Shown: positions 17,015 to 26,439 of the stretch, piece after piece
Layout: each line of letters begins with the position of its first letter
Position numbering within the stretch: position 1 is the stretch's first letter
Origin: Chryseobacterium defluvii
GTDB taxonomy: Bacteria > Bacteroidota > Bacteroidia > Flavobacteriales > Weeksellaceae
Direction: 5' to 3'
Length of the DNA stretch: 64,000 nt
NCBI RefSeq assembly: GCF_003634775.1
Contig: NZ_RBXB01000003.1
Span: forward strand, 806,001-870,000
Translations under genes and position numbers: made by a program
Notes under the pieces: model-generated
What the model saw: only the letters and a program-made list of their open reading frames with translations
Told to the model about the DNA's origin: nothing
Database searches by the model: none

Positions 17015-19849
17015 ATGAAGAAATTTTATTCTGGTGTATTATTGTTGATGATGACTCTCCTATTCGGGCAGATCAGCTATACCATTACACCTAATCCATT
17101 TAATGAAACAGATCAGATCACATTAAGCGTACCCGGAAATCAGATCGATGAATCTGCATGGGGTGTTGTCGGAAATGCTATTTACATCTGGTCCTGGTCT
17201 TTGGATACGAATTATAATAACAGCCAGGACTGTCCTACCAACGGAAGCTGGAATAATTCCAATGAAGCGAACAGGCTTTCCTATAACGCAGGGACTGATA
17301 CTTATTCTTTAACCTTTACTCCTACTACGTTTTTCAACAGAACAGGAATCGGAAGATTCGGTTTTTTATTGAAAGATAAGACAGGAGCCCATCAAACCGC
17401 AGATCATTTTGTAAACGTGGGTGTTTTGAGCTTGAGTATGACGAATCCTTTAGCAAATACTCTAACATCAGTTCCAACGGGAAATGCCATCAATATTACA
17501 GCTACAACTAATGTAAATGCAACATTCCAGTTAAAGGCAAACGGAACTGTGGTGAATTCAACATCTACGCCTTCCACTTCTTATTCTTACAGCTATACTG
17601 TAACAGGAGATGCAAGTATGGAGCTTATTGCAACAGATGCCAATTCAAATTCCAAAAACGCAACCTTCATTTTACAGGTTCCAAGAAATGTTGTGTCTGA
17701 AGCAATTCCTAGTTGGATAAAGCAGGGAATTAATTATCATCCTACAGATAATACAAAAGTAGGATTGGCATTATATGCTCCTTTTAAAAATTTCGTTCAT
17801 GTGATCGGCAGTTTCAATGGCTGGACAGTTAATGATGCTTATCTGATGAAAAGAGATACCACAAACCCTGATCTTTACTGGATTGAGCTAAATGGATTAA
17901 CCCCTGCACAGCTATATACTTTTCAGTATAGAACCAATGATCTGAAAAAAGTGGCAGATCCTTTCTCACCACAGATTTTATCTTCTTATGACGACCAGTG
18001 GATATCGGCTTCTACCTATCCAGGCTTACCAGCATTCCCTGCAGGACAGGAATTTGAGGTTTCCATGTTTAAAACAGGTCAGACACCATACAACTGGCAG
18101 GTAACCAATTTCCAGAGACCGAATAAAGAAAATCTGGTAATCTATGAATTGCTGTTAAGAGATTTTACCCAGGAAAAAAACTGGCAGTCTTTAATCAATA
18201 AGATTGCATATTTAAAGAATTTGAATATCAATGCGATAGAGCTTCTTCCGATTATGGAATTTGAGGGAAACCTTTCCTGGGGGTACAATACATCTTTCCA
18301 CTATGCTATTGATAAAGCTTACGGAACACCTGAAAAATTCAAAGAATTTGTAGACCTGTGTCACCAAAACGGAATTGCCGTAATTTTGGATATTGCTTTC
18401 AATCATGCTACAGGAAGATCCCCATTGGTTAGGCTCTGGAATATAGATCCGGATAACGACGGATATGGGGATGTTGCAGCTAATAATCCTTATTTCAATC
18501 AGGTTCCAAAGCATTCGTACAATGTTTTCAATGACTTTAACCATACAAGTACTGCCACCAGATATTATGTGGAGAGATCTTTGCAACAGTGGTTAACGGA
18601 ATATCATATTGATGGATTCCGTTGGGATCTAACAAAAGGATTTACCCAGAGCTGTTCTGCAAATGATGAAACATGTACCAATGCTTATCAACAGGACAGA
18701 GTGGATATTATGAAATATTATGCCGACAAGCAATGGGCAATTGATCCTAATTCCTATATGATTTTTGAACACCTGGGAACAGATGCTGAAGAGCAGCAGT
18801 GGGCCAATTACAGAATTGCTGAAGGGAAAGGAGTAATGCTTTGGAACAAGCAGACCGATCCTTACAATCAGAATACGATGGGGTATAAAGATAATAGTAA
18901 CTATGACAGAATGGATCATGAACTTCATGGTTTTACCAATATGCATGCTGTGGGATTCGGAGAAAGCCATGATGAAGAAAGACTGATGTTTAAAAACCTT
19001 TCTTATGGTGCTGTAAATGGAGCTTACGATGTTAAAAACCTGAATACGGCACTGGAAAGAATGAAAACTTTCGGCGCTACTTTCTTCACGATTCCCGGAC
19101 CTAAAATGATCTGGCAGTTTGGTGAGCTTGGGTATGAATTCAGTATCAACAGATGTCCTGACGGGTCTATCAATAGCGGCTGCAGAACTGATGAAAAACC
19201 GGTTGCCTTTACATTAGGATATGATACCAATACCAATAGAAAAGCAATTTACGATACATGGGCTAAAATCATCAATATCAGAAATGCCAATCAGGTATTT
19301 AAATCGAAAACCTATAGTGTAGAATCCAACAACCTTACCAACGATCCGGATGGTTTGATTACCAGAATATATGTATATGATACGACGGCAACAGGAATTA
19401 AAAATATTGTGGTATTAGCTAATTATAACACATCGGCTAAAGATGTTGTACCTTATTTCCCATATACCGGACAATGGCAGAATCTGATGGATAATACGAT
19501 TTTAAATGTGGCTTCCACAACTGCTCCTATTACACTTCAGCCGGGAGAATTCAGAATCTTTGGAAACTATACCGGAACCCTATCTACAATAGATCAAAAT
19601 GCAGAATATAAGTTGTCTCTTCAGATCGCAGATAACCCCGTAAAAAACGGATTGGCAAAGTTGATTTATCACAAGGCTAAAAACGGAGAAATTACCATTT
19701 ATGATATGAGTGGTAAAAAATTGGATTCATTTAAATTGAAGGATGAGAACGGCACTTATGAATTAAAAGCCCATTATCCTGCAGGAACTTATCTGGTTCA
19801 TTTAAAATCCGATACCGGAGTGGCAATTCAGAAAATGATCATAAAATAA
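17015..19849 (+). CDS. T9SS-secreted alpha-amylase family protein (GH13)
   Basis: A 944-residue secreted glycoside hydrolase. A signal peptide (residues 1-19) is followed by two beta-sandwich regions, the second CBM48-like (KVGLALYAPFKNFVHVIGSFNGW, ~245-270). The GH13 barrel (~365-780) shows LDIAFNHAT, the nucleophile Asp538 in FRWDLTKG, the acid Glu585 in MIFEHLG, and Asp653 in ESHDEER. The last ~80 residues are a T9SS type A sorting domain (KLSLQIADNPVKNG, then PAGTYLVHL and a basic end), so it goes to the cell surface or medium. Likely substrate is starch, glycogen or another alpha-glucan; no susCD pair is adjacent. Confidence 0.92.
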   Translation: MKKFYSGVLLLMMTLLFGQISYTITPNPFNETDQITLSVPGNQIDESAWGVVGNAIYIWSWSLDTNYNNSQDCPTNGSWNNSNEANRLSYNAGTDTYSLTFTPTTFFNRTGIGRFGFLLKDKTGAHQTADHFVNVGVLSLSMTNPLANTLTSVPTGNAINITATTNVNATFQLKANGTVVNSTSTPSTSYSYSYTVTGDASMELIATDANSNSKNATFILQVPRNVVSEAIPSWIKQGINYHPTDNTKVGLALYAPFKNFVHVIGSFNGWTVNDAYLMKRDTTNPDLYWIELNGLTPAQLYTFQYRTNDLKKVADPFSPQILSSYDDQWISASTYPGLPAFPAGQEFEVSMFKTGQTPYNWQVTNFQRPNKENLVIYELLLRDFTQEKNWQSLINKIAYLKNLNINAIELLPIMEFEGNLSWGYNTSFHYAIDKAYGTPEKFKEFVDLCHQNGIAVILDIAFNHATGRSPLVRLWNIDPDNDGYGDVAANNPYFNQVPKHSYNVFNDFNHTSTATRYYVERSLQQWLTEYHIDGFRWDLTKGFTQSCSANDETCTNAYQQDRVDIMKYYADKQWAIDPNSYMIFEHLGTDAEEQQWANYRIAEGKGVMLWNKQTDPYNQNTMGYKDNSNYDRMDHELHGFTNMHAVGFGESHDEERLMFKNLSYGAVNGAYDVKNLNTALERMKTFGATFFTIPGPKMIWQFGELGYEFSINRCPDGSINSGCRTDEKPVAFTLGYDTNTNRKAIYDTWAKIINIRNANQVFKSKTYSVESNNLTNDPDGLITRIYVYDTTATGIKNIVVLANYNTSAKDVVPYFPYTGQWQNLMDNTILNVASTTAPITLQPGEFRIFGNYTGTLSTIDQNAEYKLSLQIADNPVKNGLAKLIYHKAKNGEITIYDMSGKKLDSFKLKDENGTYELKAHYPAGTYLVHLKSDTGVAIQKMIIK

Positions 19850-19870
19850 TTAATTAACCTTTTAATAGCA

Positions 19871-19908
19871 AAAAGAGAGATAATTGAAAAATTGTCTCTC
19901 TTTTATTT
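19871..19908 (+). terminator. Terminator after amylase gene
   Basis: AAAAGAGAGA pairs with TCTCTCTTTT across a partly paired loop, 22 bp after the amylase stop, with T-rich sequence following. Confidence 0.75.
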
Positions 19909-19977
19909 AAAACGAGGATTACAGAAGACTTTCCTCATCTGAAACCTTTAAGAGTTTTAAAATGAATTAATAATTCT

Positions 19978-19985
19978 TATCTTTG
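19978..19985 (+). promoter_or_regulatory. Flavobacterial -7 box before prfA
   Basis: TATCTTTG, 19 bp before the prfA start, matches TAnnTTTG. Confidence 0.55.
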
Positions 19986-20004
19986 CAGCCACAAAAATTC
20001 TACA

Positions 20005-21090
20005 ATGTCTAAGTCATTAATTCCAAAATTAGAAGCTATAAAACAAAGATATAATGAGGTAGCAGACCTTATTATACAGCCTGATGTGATTTCAGATCAA
20101 AAAAGATATTCTTCTTTGAATAAAGAATATAGTGATTTGGGGAAAATTGTTAGAGTATATGATCAGTACAAAGGAGCCTTGGACACCATTACAGAATCCG
20201 ACGAAATCATTGCAGATGGTTCAGACAGAGATCTGGTAGACCTGGCGAAAATGGAAAAGCTTGAAGCTCAGGATAAAATTCCCGGACTTGAAGAAGAATT
20301 GAAAGTATTACTGATCCCGAAAGATCCTGCAGACGACAAAAACGTGATCGTGGAATTACGTGCGGGAACAGGAGGTGATGAAGCCGCGATCTTTGTGGAA
20401 GATATTTACAGAATGTATTCTATGTATTTCAAAACAAAAGGATGGAAACATGAAGTAACAGATTCCAATGAAGCAGCCAAGGGATATAAAGAACTGATCA
20501 TGAAAGTAGAAGGAGAAGGAGTATATGGAATCATGAAGTTTGAATCCGGAGTTCACCGGGTACAACGTGTTCCTGAAACGGAATCCCAAGGAAGAGTTCA
20601 TACTTCTGCCATTACAGTAGCGGTTTTACCTGAAGCTGAAGAAGTGGACGTAGAAATCAATCCTGCAGATATCGAAATGCAGACTTCACGTTCCGGAGGA
20701 GCGGGAGGTCAGAACGTAAACAAAGTTGAAACAAAAGTTCAGCTTACGCATAAACCTTCAGGAATTGTAGTAGTTTGTCAGCAGGCCCGTTCCCAGTTAG
20801 CCAACCGTGAATTGGCAATGGAAATGCTTCGTGCTAAATTATATGATATTAAATTACAGGAAGTGCAGGGAGATATTGCTGCACAAAGAAAAACAATGGT
20901 TTCTACGGGAGACCGTTCCGCAAAAATCAAAACCTACAATTATCCTCAGGGAAGAGTTACAGATCACAGAATCAATAAGTCCATCTACAACCTTGATGCT
21001 TACATGAACGGAGATATTTCAGAAATGATAGATGCCGTAATCATGGCAGAAAATGCAGAGAAGATGAAAGGTGAAGAGGAAAGCTTATAA
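20005..21090 (+). CDS. prfA: Peptide chain release factor 1
   Basis: A 361-residue class I release factor that recognises UAA and UAG and releases the finished peptide. The GGQ motif is at residues 234-236 in [16 protein letters not shown]. The PxT anticodon-like motif that separates RF1 from RF2 is visible just upstream ([15 protein letters not shown]). The length matches RF1. It is a single gene with its own -7 box and terminator. This matters for context, because the window also carries the release-factor homologue prfH, which has no codon-recognition domain. Confidence 0.96.
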   Translation: MSKSLIPKLEAIKQRYNEVADLIIQPDVISDQKRYSSLNKEYSDLGKIVRVYDQYKGALDTITESDEIIADGSDRDLVDLAKMEKLEAQDKIPGLEEELKVLLIPKDPADDKNVIVELRAGTGGDEAAIFVEDIYRMYSMYFKTKGWKHEVTDSNEAAKGYKELIMKVEGEGVYGIMKFESGVHRVQRVPETESQGRVHTSAITVAVLPEAEEVDVEINPADIEMQTSRSGGAGGQNVNKVETKVQLTHKPSGIVVVCQQARSQLANRELAMEMLRAKLYDIKLQEVQGDIAAQRKTMVSTGDRSAKIKTYNYPQGRVTDHRINKSIYNLDAYMNGDISEMIDAVIMAENAEKMKGEEESL

Positions 21091-21108
21091 AAAATAACCA
21101 CATTTGTT

Positions 21109-21140
21109 AAAAGGCTTTTGATATTCAAAAGCCTTTTTTT
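21109..21140 (+). terminator. Terminator after prfA
   Basis: Perfect 13-bp stem AAAAGGCTTTTGA / TCAAAAGCCTTTT with a 3-nt loop and a T-run. Confidence 0.85.
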
Positions 21141-21172
21141 ATGATATATCACAGAACTTTAAATCAATAAAT

Positions 21173-21838
21173 ATGAAAAATTTTAAACTCATCTTATTTT
21201 TATTCCTGGTAGGAACGGGTCAGCAACTTATGGCACAAAAGGAAGTGAAAAAACCGGCAGAAGTATTTGAACTGTTTTTCGGAACGTTCTTAAATAACAA
21301 TGAAGCGGCACAAACTAAGCTTAATGATTATTTGAGGCCCACAGTAGAAGGACAGGATGCCTATCAGGGGAGCTTTAAAGAGGCATCAGAAGAAACCATT
21401 AAAAACGGAGCGGATAATTTTCTATCCGTATTTTCTAAAGCTACAGCATCAGCCTGTAAAAAGGAAGCGGAAGATTATTTTAGAGCGATGTTTGGGAATT
21501 TCAGAAACGGAAAACTTACCGTTAAAAACGTAAAAATGGTTCCTAATGAATATATTGAAGATCAAAAAATTGCTGAGATAACTTATACAGTAAGTTTTAA
21601 AATACCTTCAAAAGTAACGCACGGTCCCCAAGGAGATCCAGGAAAAGTAAAGGCGGAAGAGCTGAAAAAGTATTTGGTACAGACCGTTCAGGATTTAAAA
21701 AACGCAGATAAAACAGTAAGCTTCGATCAGAAGTTCAGTTTATATGAGCTTAAGGTAGAAGATAAAATATATTACTGGAATGGCAGTCCGGATGAGATTG
21801 TTACTAATCTTACAGATCTTTATTTTGACAGCTTTTAA
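21173..21838 (+). CDS. Exported protein of unknown function
   Basis: A 221-residue protein with a signal peptide (hydrophobic 4-18, cleavage near LMAQ at residue 21-22). The mature part is alpha/beta and charged, without a lipobox or catalytic motif that I recognise; the middle has MFGNFRNGKLTVKNVKMVPNEY and the end has KVEDKIYYWNGSPDEIVTNL. The fold resembles small periplasmic NTF2-like or DUF-type proteins, but this is a guess. It lies between two terminators, so it is its own transcription unit. Confidence 0.65.
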   Translation: MKNFKLILFLFLVGTGQQLMAQKEVKKPAEVFELFFGTFLNNNEAAQTKLNDYLRPTVEGQDAYQGSFKEASEETIKNGADNFLSVFSKATASACKKEAEDYFRAMFGNFRNGKLTVKNVKMVPNEYIEDQKIAEITYTVSFKIPSKVTHGPQGDPGKVKAEELKKYLVQTVQDLKNADKTVSFDQKFSLYELKVEDKIYYWNGSPDEIVTNLTDLYFDSF

Positions 21839-21881
21839 AGCTGAGAGTCAAAAAATAGTAATGAATAGATAATCATCATAT

Positions 21882-21908
21882 AAAGTTCCTGTTTCCGGAA
21901 CTTTTTTT
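21882..21908 (+). terminator. Rho-independent terminator
   Basis: AAAGTTCC / GGAACTTT stem, 7-nt loop, then a T-run, 44 bp after the exported protein gene. Confidence 0.8.
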
Positions 21909-21925
21909 ATTTCACCTACTTTGCT

Positions 21926-21933
21926 TATTTTTG
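21926..21933 (+). promoter_or_regulatory. Flavobacterial -7 box before prolyl oligopeptidase
   Basis: TATTTTTG, 16 bp before the start codon, matches TAnnTTTG, so the 5' leader would be very short. Confidence 0.5.
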
Positions 21934-21948
21934 AGAAAATCATAAAAT

Positions 21949-24063
21949 ATGAATATCAAATCCGTTTTATTAACAGCTGGAGTTTTATTTTCGGCCTCTT
22001 TTTATTCTCAAAAAATAATGAATTATCCTAAAGCATTAAAAGGAAATCAAACAGATACGTACTTTGGGACTGCTGTGGCAGACCCCTTCAGAGATTTGGA
22101 AAATGATTCGGAGCCCACTAAAAAATGGGTGGATGAAGAAGTAGCTTATAGTCAAAACTATCTTTCAAAAATCCCTTTCAGGGAACAAATTAAGAGCCAG
22201 CTGAGAGATATCTGGAATTATGAAAAAATTTCAGCTCCATTCAAAGAAGGAGATTATACGTATTATTACAAAAACGACGGATTGCAGGCCCAGTCGGTTT
22301 TATACAGGACCAATAATAAAACCAAAACCACTGAAGTATTTCTGGATCCGAATAAATTCTCGGAAAAAGGAACAACCTCCCTTTCTAACCTGTCATTCAA
22401 TAAAAAAGGAAATTTAGCTGCTTACTCTATTTCAGAAGGCGGAAGCGACTGGAACAAAATTATCATCATTGATGCCATCACCAAAAAGCAAATTGATGAA
22501 ACTCTAACGGATGTAAAATTCAGCGGAATCTCATGGCAGGGAGATGAAGGATTTTATTATTCAAGCTACGATAAACCAAAAGAAGGAACGGTGCTTTCCG
22601 GAATGACAGATAAGCATAAAGTATATTTCCACAAATTAGGAACAAAACAATCTGATGATAAACTGATCTTCGGTGGAGAAAAAACACCTCGCAGATACAT
22701 TGGGGCAGGAGTTTCGGAAGATCAGAGATTCCTGATTATTTCTGCGGCGAATGCAACCAACGGAAATGAATTATACATTAAAGATTTAAAAAACGGAGGT
22801 GACTTTGTTCAAATTAATAAAGGATTTGACATCAATGCAAGCATCGTTGATACACAAGGCGATGATATCTTCATTTTTACAGATAAAGATGCTCCTAATA
22901 TGCGCCTGGTAAAAACAAGCATCAAAAACCCTTCACCCGATACATGGAAAGATGTGATTCCGCAAACAGAAAATGTCCTGGGGATTTCTTCCGGGGGTGG
23001 TTATTTCTTTGCTACCTATATGGTGGATGCTATTGATCAGGTAAAGCAATATGATAAAAACGGGAAGCTGATCAGAGAAATTAGTCTGCCCGGCAAAGGA
23101 AATGTTTCAGGATTTGGAGGTAAGGAAGAAGAAAAAGAATTGTATTTTTCGTTCAGCAACTATATTACTCCGGGAACCACCTATAAATTCAATGCGGATT
23201 CAGGAAAATCAGAAGTTTATCAGAAGCCTAAAGTAAAATTCAATCCGGAAGATTATATTTCAGAGCAAGTGTTCTATACTTCAAAGGACGGAACCAAGAT
23301 TCCGATGATGATCAATTATAAAAAAGGAACTAAGCTTAATGGTAAAAATCCAACGATTTTATATTCTTACGGAGGGTTCAATATCAGCTTACAGCCGGCT
23401 TTCTCTGTAGTCAATGCTATCTGGATGGAAAATGGAGGTATCTATGCCGTTCCGAACATTCGGGGAGGTGGTGAATATGGGAAAAAGTGGCATGATGCAG
23501 GAACCAAAATGCAGAAGAAGAACGTTTTTGAAGACTTCATTGCAGCAGGAGAATATTTGCAGAGCAAAGGATATACTTCCAAAGAGTATATGGCACTTTC
23601 AGGAAGATCAAACGGAGGCTTATTGGTTGGAGCTACAATGACTATGCGTCCTGATTTAGCAAAAGTAGCATTCCCGGGAGTTGGAGTACTGGACATGTTG
23701 AGATACAACAAATTTACTGCAGGGGCAGGATGGTCTTACGATTATGGAACTGCCGAAGATAATAAAGAAATGTTTGAATATTTAAAATCATATTCTCCCG
23801 TACATAATGTAAAAGCCGGAACCTGTTATCCTTCAACAATGATTATTACCAGTGATCACGACGACAGGGTAGTTCCAGCACATTCCTTTAAATTCGGAGC
23901 TGAGCTTCAGGAAAAACAAGGATGTGGAAACCCTATTTTATTAAGAATTGAAAAGAACGCAGGTCACGGTGCAGGAAGAGCAACAGAACAGGTGATCAGT
24001 GAAAATGCAGATCTTATTTCTTTTGCCTTGTTTGAAATGGGAATTAAAAAATTAGGAAAATAA
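21949..24063 (+). CDS. Prolyl oligopeptidase family serine peptidase
   Basis: A 704-residue S9A peptidase with an N-terminal signal peptide (residues ~1-20), hence periplasmic. An N-terminal beta-propeller (~75-400) caps a C-terminal alpha/beta-hydrolase domain. The triad is Ser554 (SGRSNGG), Asp638/639 (DHDDRVVP) and His673 (NAGHGAG), nearly the same spacing as in the well-studied mammalian enzyme. Members cleave short peptides after proline. It is a single-gene unit between terminators at 21882 and 24200. Confidence 0.94.
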   Translation: MNIKSVLLTAGVLFSASFYSQKIMNYPKALKGNQTDTYFGTAVADPFRDLENDSEPTKKWVDEEVAYSQNYLSKIPFREQIKSQLRDIWNYEKISAPFKEGDYTYYYKNDGLQAQSVLYRTNNKTKTTEVFLDPNKFSEKGTTSLSNLSFNKKGNLAAYSISEGGSDWNKIIIIDAITKKQIDETLTDVKFSGISWQGDEGFYYSSYDKPKEGTVLSGMTDKHKVYFHKLGTKQSDDKLIFGGEKTPRRYIGAGVSEDQRFLIISAANATNGNELYIKDLKNGGDFVQINKGFDINASIVDTQGDDIFIFTDKDAPNMRLVKTSIKNPSPDTWKDVIPQTENVLGISSGGGYFFATYMVDAIDQVKQYDKNGKLIREISLPGKGNVSGFGGKEEEKELYFSFSNYITPGTTYKFNADSGKSEVYQKPKVKFNPEDYISEQVFYTSKDGTKIPMMINYKKGTKLNGKNPTILYSYGGFNISLQPAFSVVNAIWMENGGIYAVPNIRGGGEYGKKWHDAGTKMQKKNVFEDFIAAGEYLQSKGYTSKEYMALSGRSNGGLLVGATMTMRPDLAKVAFPGVGVLDMLRYNKFTAGAGWSYDYGTAEDNKEMFEYLKSYSPVHNVKAGTCYPSTMIITSDHDDRVVPAHSFKFGAELQEKQGCGNPILLRIEKNAGHGAGRATEQVISENADLISFALFEMGIKKLGK

Positions 24064-24199
24064 GTAAAGTCCGATAAAATTAAACATTGGCGGGTCTTTG
24101 CTAAGTGAAACGCCTTTGCGATCTTAAAACAGCATGGTTGTTTCCAAAAGCATTGCTTACTTTGCGATAAATTAAAGCATTTTATAACTCACTAATAGA

Positions 24200-24232
24200 G
24201 GCGATTTTGCAGTTTTGCAATTTCGCCTTTTT
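24200..24232 (+). terminator. Terminator between peptidase and mutase genes
   Basis: GGCGATTTTGCA / TGCAATTTCGCC stem (10 of 12 paired) with a 4-nt loop and five T. The preceding 24064-24199 holds a degenerate low-complexity stretch (CTTTGCGATCTTAAAA and similar) that looks like an eroded intergenic repeat. Confidence 0.75.
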
Positions 24233-24301
24233 ACTTTAGAAATTAGCACAGAATTATTAACACAAAAATCCGTAATTTTATGCGCCTAATAAATCTGAAA
24301 A

Positions 24302-26419
24302 ATGAGAAGGGAAATCCAGAACAAAACTCCTCAATTTAGCATAGCCAGACACAATACAGAAATCTACCCATTTGAAAAAGATGGTTTGCAGCTAAAATCG
24401 TCCTATACTGCCGAAGATATTAAAGATAGATCTTTAACGGAGACTTCACCGGGAATTGCACCCTACTTAAGAGGCCCATATTCCACGATGTATGTTCAAA
24501 AACCGTGGACGATCCGTCAATATGCGGGCTTTTCCACAGCAGAAGAATCCAATGCATTCTATAGAAGAAACTTAGCAGCAGGACAAAAAGGACTTTCCGT
24601 AGCCTTCGATCTGGCGACCCACAGAGGGTATGATTCAGATCATGCAAGAGTGATAGGTGATGTTGGAAAAGCAGGAGTAGCGATTGATTCTGTAGAAGAT
24701 ATGAAAATCTTGTTCAACGAAATCCCTTTGGATCAGATTTCCGTTTCTATGACAATGAATGGTGCGGTTTTACCCATTCTGTCTTTCTACATCGTAGCGG
24801 CAGAAGAGCAAGGTGTAAAACAGGAGCTTCTTTCAGGAACTATTCAGAATGATATTTTGAAAGAATTTATGGTGAGAAATACCTACATTTATCCACCTGC
24901 GCCTTCTATGAAAATTATCGCGGATATATTTGAATATACTTCTCAAAATATCCCGAAATTCAACTCAATTTCCATTTCAGGATACCACATGCAGGAAGCA
25001 GGAGCTACTCCGGTATTGGAAATGGCTTATACTTTGGCAGATGGTCTTGAATACGTAAGAACAGGGATCAAAGCGGGAATGAATGTTGATGATTTTGCAC
25101 CAAGATTATCCTTTTTCTGGGCCATCGGGATGAATCACTTCATGGAAATTGCTAAAATGCGTGCTGCAAGATACATCTGGGCCAATCTTTTAAAACAATT
25201 CAATCCTCAAAATCCAAAATCTTTAGCGTTAAGAACACATTCTCAGACTTCGGGATGGTCTTTAACAGAGCAGGAGCCTTTCAATAATATTACCAGAACA
25301 GCCATTGAGGCGCTATCCTCAGCTTTAGGGGGAACTCAATCCCTTCATACCAATGCCTTGGATGAAGCCATTGCGCTTCCTACAGATTATTCTGCAAAAA
25401 TTGCCAGAAATACCCAGATCATCCTTCAACAGGAAAGCGGAATATGTGATGTGGTAGATCCGATGGGGGGAAGTCATTTAATTGAAAGTCTTACCCAGCA
25501 GATGATTGAAGAAGCGATGAAATACATTGATGAGGTGGAACAGGAAGGCGGGATGACCAAGGCGATCGAAGCAGGAATTCCTAAAATGAGAATTGAAGAA
25601 GCCGCTGCCAGAAAACAGGCAAAAATTGATAGTGGTGAAGAATTTATCATTGGAGTAAACTCATTCAGGTCATCTTTAAAACAAGATGAAATAGAGATCT
25701 TAGATATTGATAATACCGAAGTCCGCAGAAAACAAATTGAAAGATTAAATACGATAAAAGCAGAAAGAAATGCTGACGCTGTTGAACATATCTTAAACGA
25801 AATCCGCGAAAGTGCAAAAACAGGAAAAGGTAATCTTTTGGCATTATGTATTGAAGCAGCCCGCAGAAGAGTAACATTAGGAGAAATGAGTGATGCCATG
25901 GAAGAAAGCTTCGGAAGATATAAAGCAAACATTAAAACAATTTCTGGAGTATATGCTATGAACGCCGGGAAAAACGAATATTTTGAAAAAGCCCTTCAAT
26001 TAACCCAAAAATTTGAGGAAGAAGAAGGACGCCGCCCAAGACTAATGGTTGCCAAAATGGGACAGGACGGCCACGACAGAGGAGCAAAAGTAGTAGCAAC
26101 AGCATTTGCCGATATGGGATTTGATGTTGACGTTGCTCCATTATTCCAGACACCTGAAGAAGTAGCAAAACAGGCCGTAGAAAACGATATCCATATCTTA
26201 GGAGTGTCTTCTCTTGCTGCGGGACACAAAACTTTAGTTCCACAGGTCGTAGAGGAGCTGAAAAAACTGGGCGCAGACGATATCACTATCGTTGTAGGAG
26301 GAGTAATTCCACAACAGGATTATGAGTTCTTATATGCAAATGGTGCCGATTTCATCTTCGGTCCCGGAACCAACCTTCCGAAATGTGCTGTGGATATTTT
26401 AGAGAAATTTTTAGGATAG
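24302..26419 (+). CDS. Methylmalonyl-CoA mutase, large (catalytic) subunit
   Basis: A 705-residue B12-dependent mutase that interconverts methylmalonyl-CoA and succinyl-CoA. The N-terminal TIM barrel has the family sequence [54 protein letters not shown] (in part) and [12 protein letters not shown]. The C-terminal B12 domain has the base-off motif DxHxxG at Asp589-His591-Gly594, then [17 protein letters not shown]. The terminal 26 codons occur a second time, 79 bp identical, at 29417-29495, with a T9SS gene between. The chaperone gene meaB lies 10 kb downstream; the small subunit is not in this window. Confidence 0.95.
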   Translation: MRREIQNKTPQFSIARHNTEIYPFEKDGLQLKSSYTAEDIKDRSLTETSPGIAPYLRGPYSTMYVQKPWTIRQYAGFSTAEESNAFYRRNLAAGQKGLSVAFDLATHRGYDSDHARVIGDVGKAGVAIDSVEDMKILFNEIPLDQISVSMTMNGAVLPILSFYIVAAEEQGVKQELLSGTIQNDILKEFMVRNTYIYPPAPSMKIIADIFEYTSQNIPKFNSISISGYHMQEAGATPVLEMAYTLADGLEYVRTGIKAGMNVDDFAPRLSFFWAIGMNHFMEIAKMRAARYIWANLLKQFNPQNPKSLALRTHSQTSGWSLTEQEPFNNITRTAIEALSSALGGTQSLHTNALDEAIALPTDYSAKIARNTQIILQQESGICDVVDPMGGSHLIESLTQQMIEEAMKYIDEVEQEGGMTKAIEAGIPKMRIEEAAARKQAKIDSGEEFIIGVNSFRSSLKQDEIEILDIDNTEVRRKQIERLNTIKAERNADAVEHILNEIRESAKTGKGNLLALCIEAARRRVTLGEMSDAMEESFGRYKANIKTISGVYAMNAGKNEYFEKALQLTQKFEEEEGRRPRLMVAKMGQDGHDRGAKVVATAFADMGFDVDVAPLFQTPEEVAKQAVENDIHILGVSSLAAGHKTLVPQVVEELKKLGADDITIVVGGVIPQQDYEFLYANGADFIFGPGTNLPKCAVDILEKFLG
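26335..26413 (+). repeat. 79-bp direct repeat, copy 1 (inside mutase 3' end)
   Basis: Identical over 79 bp to 29417-29495. It encodes the last 26 residues of the mutase before the terminal codon. After copy 1 the frame ends Gly-stop; after copy 2 it would end Ser-stop. The identity stops abruptly at both ends. Confidence 0.95.
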
Positions 26420-26439
26420 CAATAATAAAAACACAAATT

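Noticed and set aside
25474..25932. Long antisense open frame within the mutase gene
   Set aside because: It is a mirror of the well-supported mutase frame, has no start signals, and its protein is low-complexity Ser/Ile-rich.
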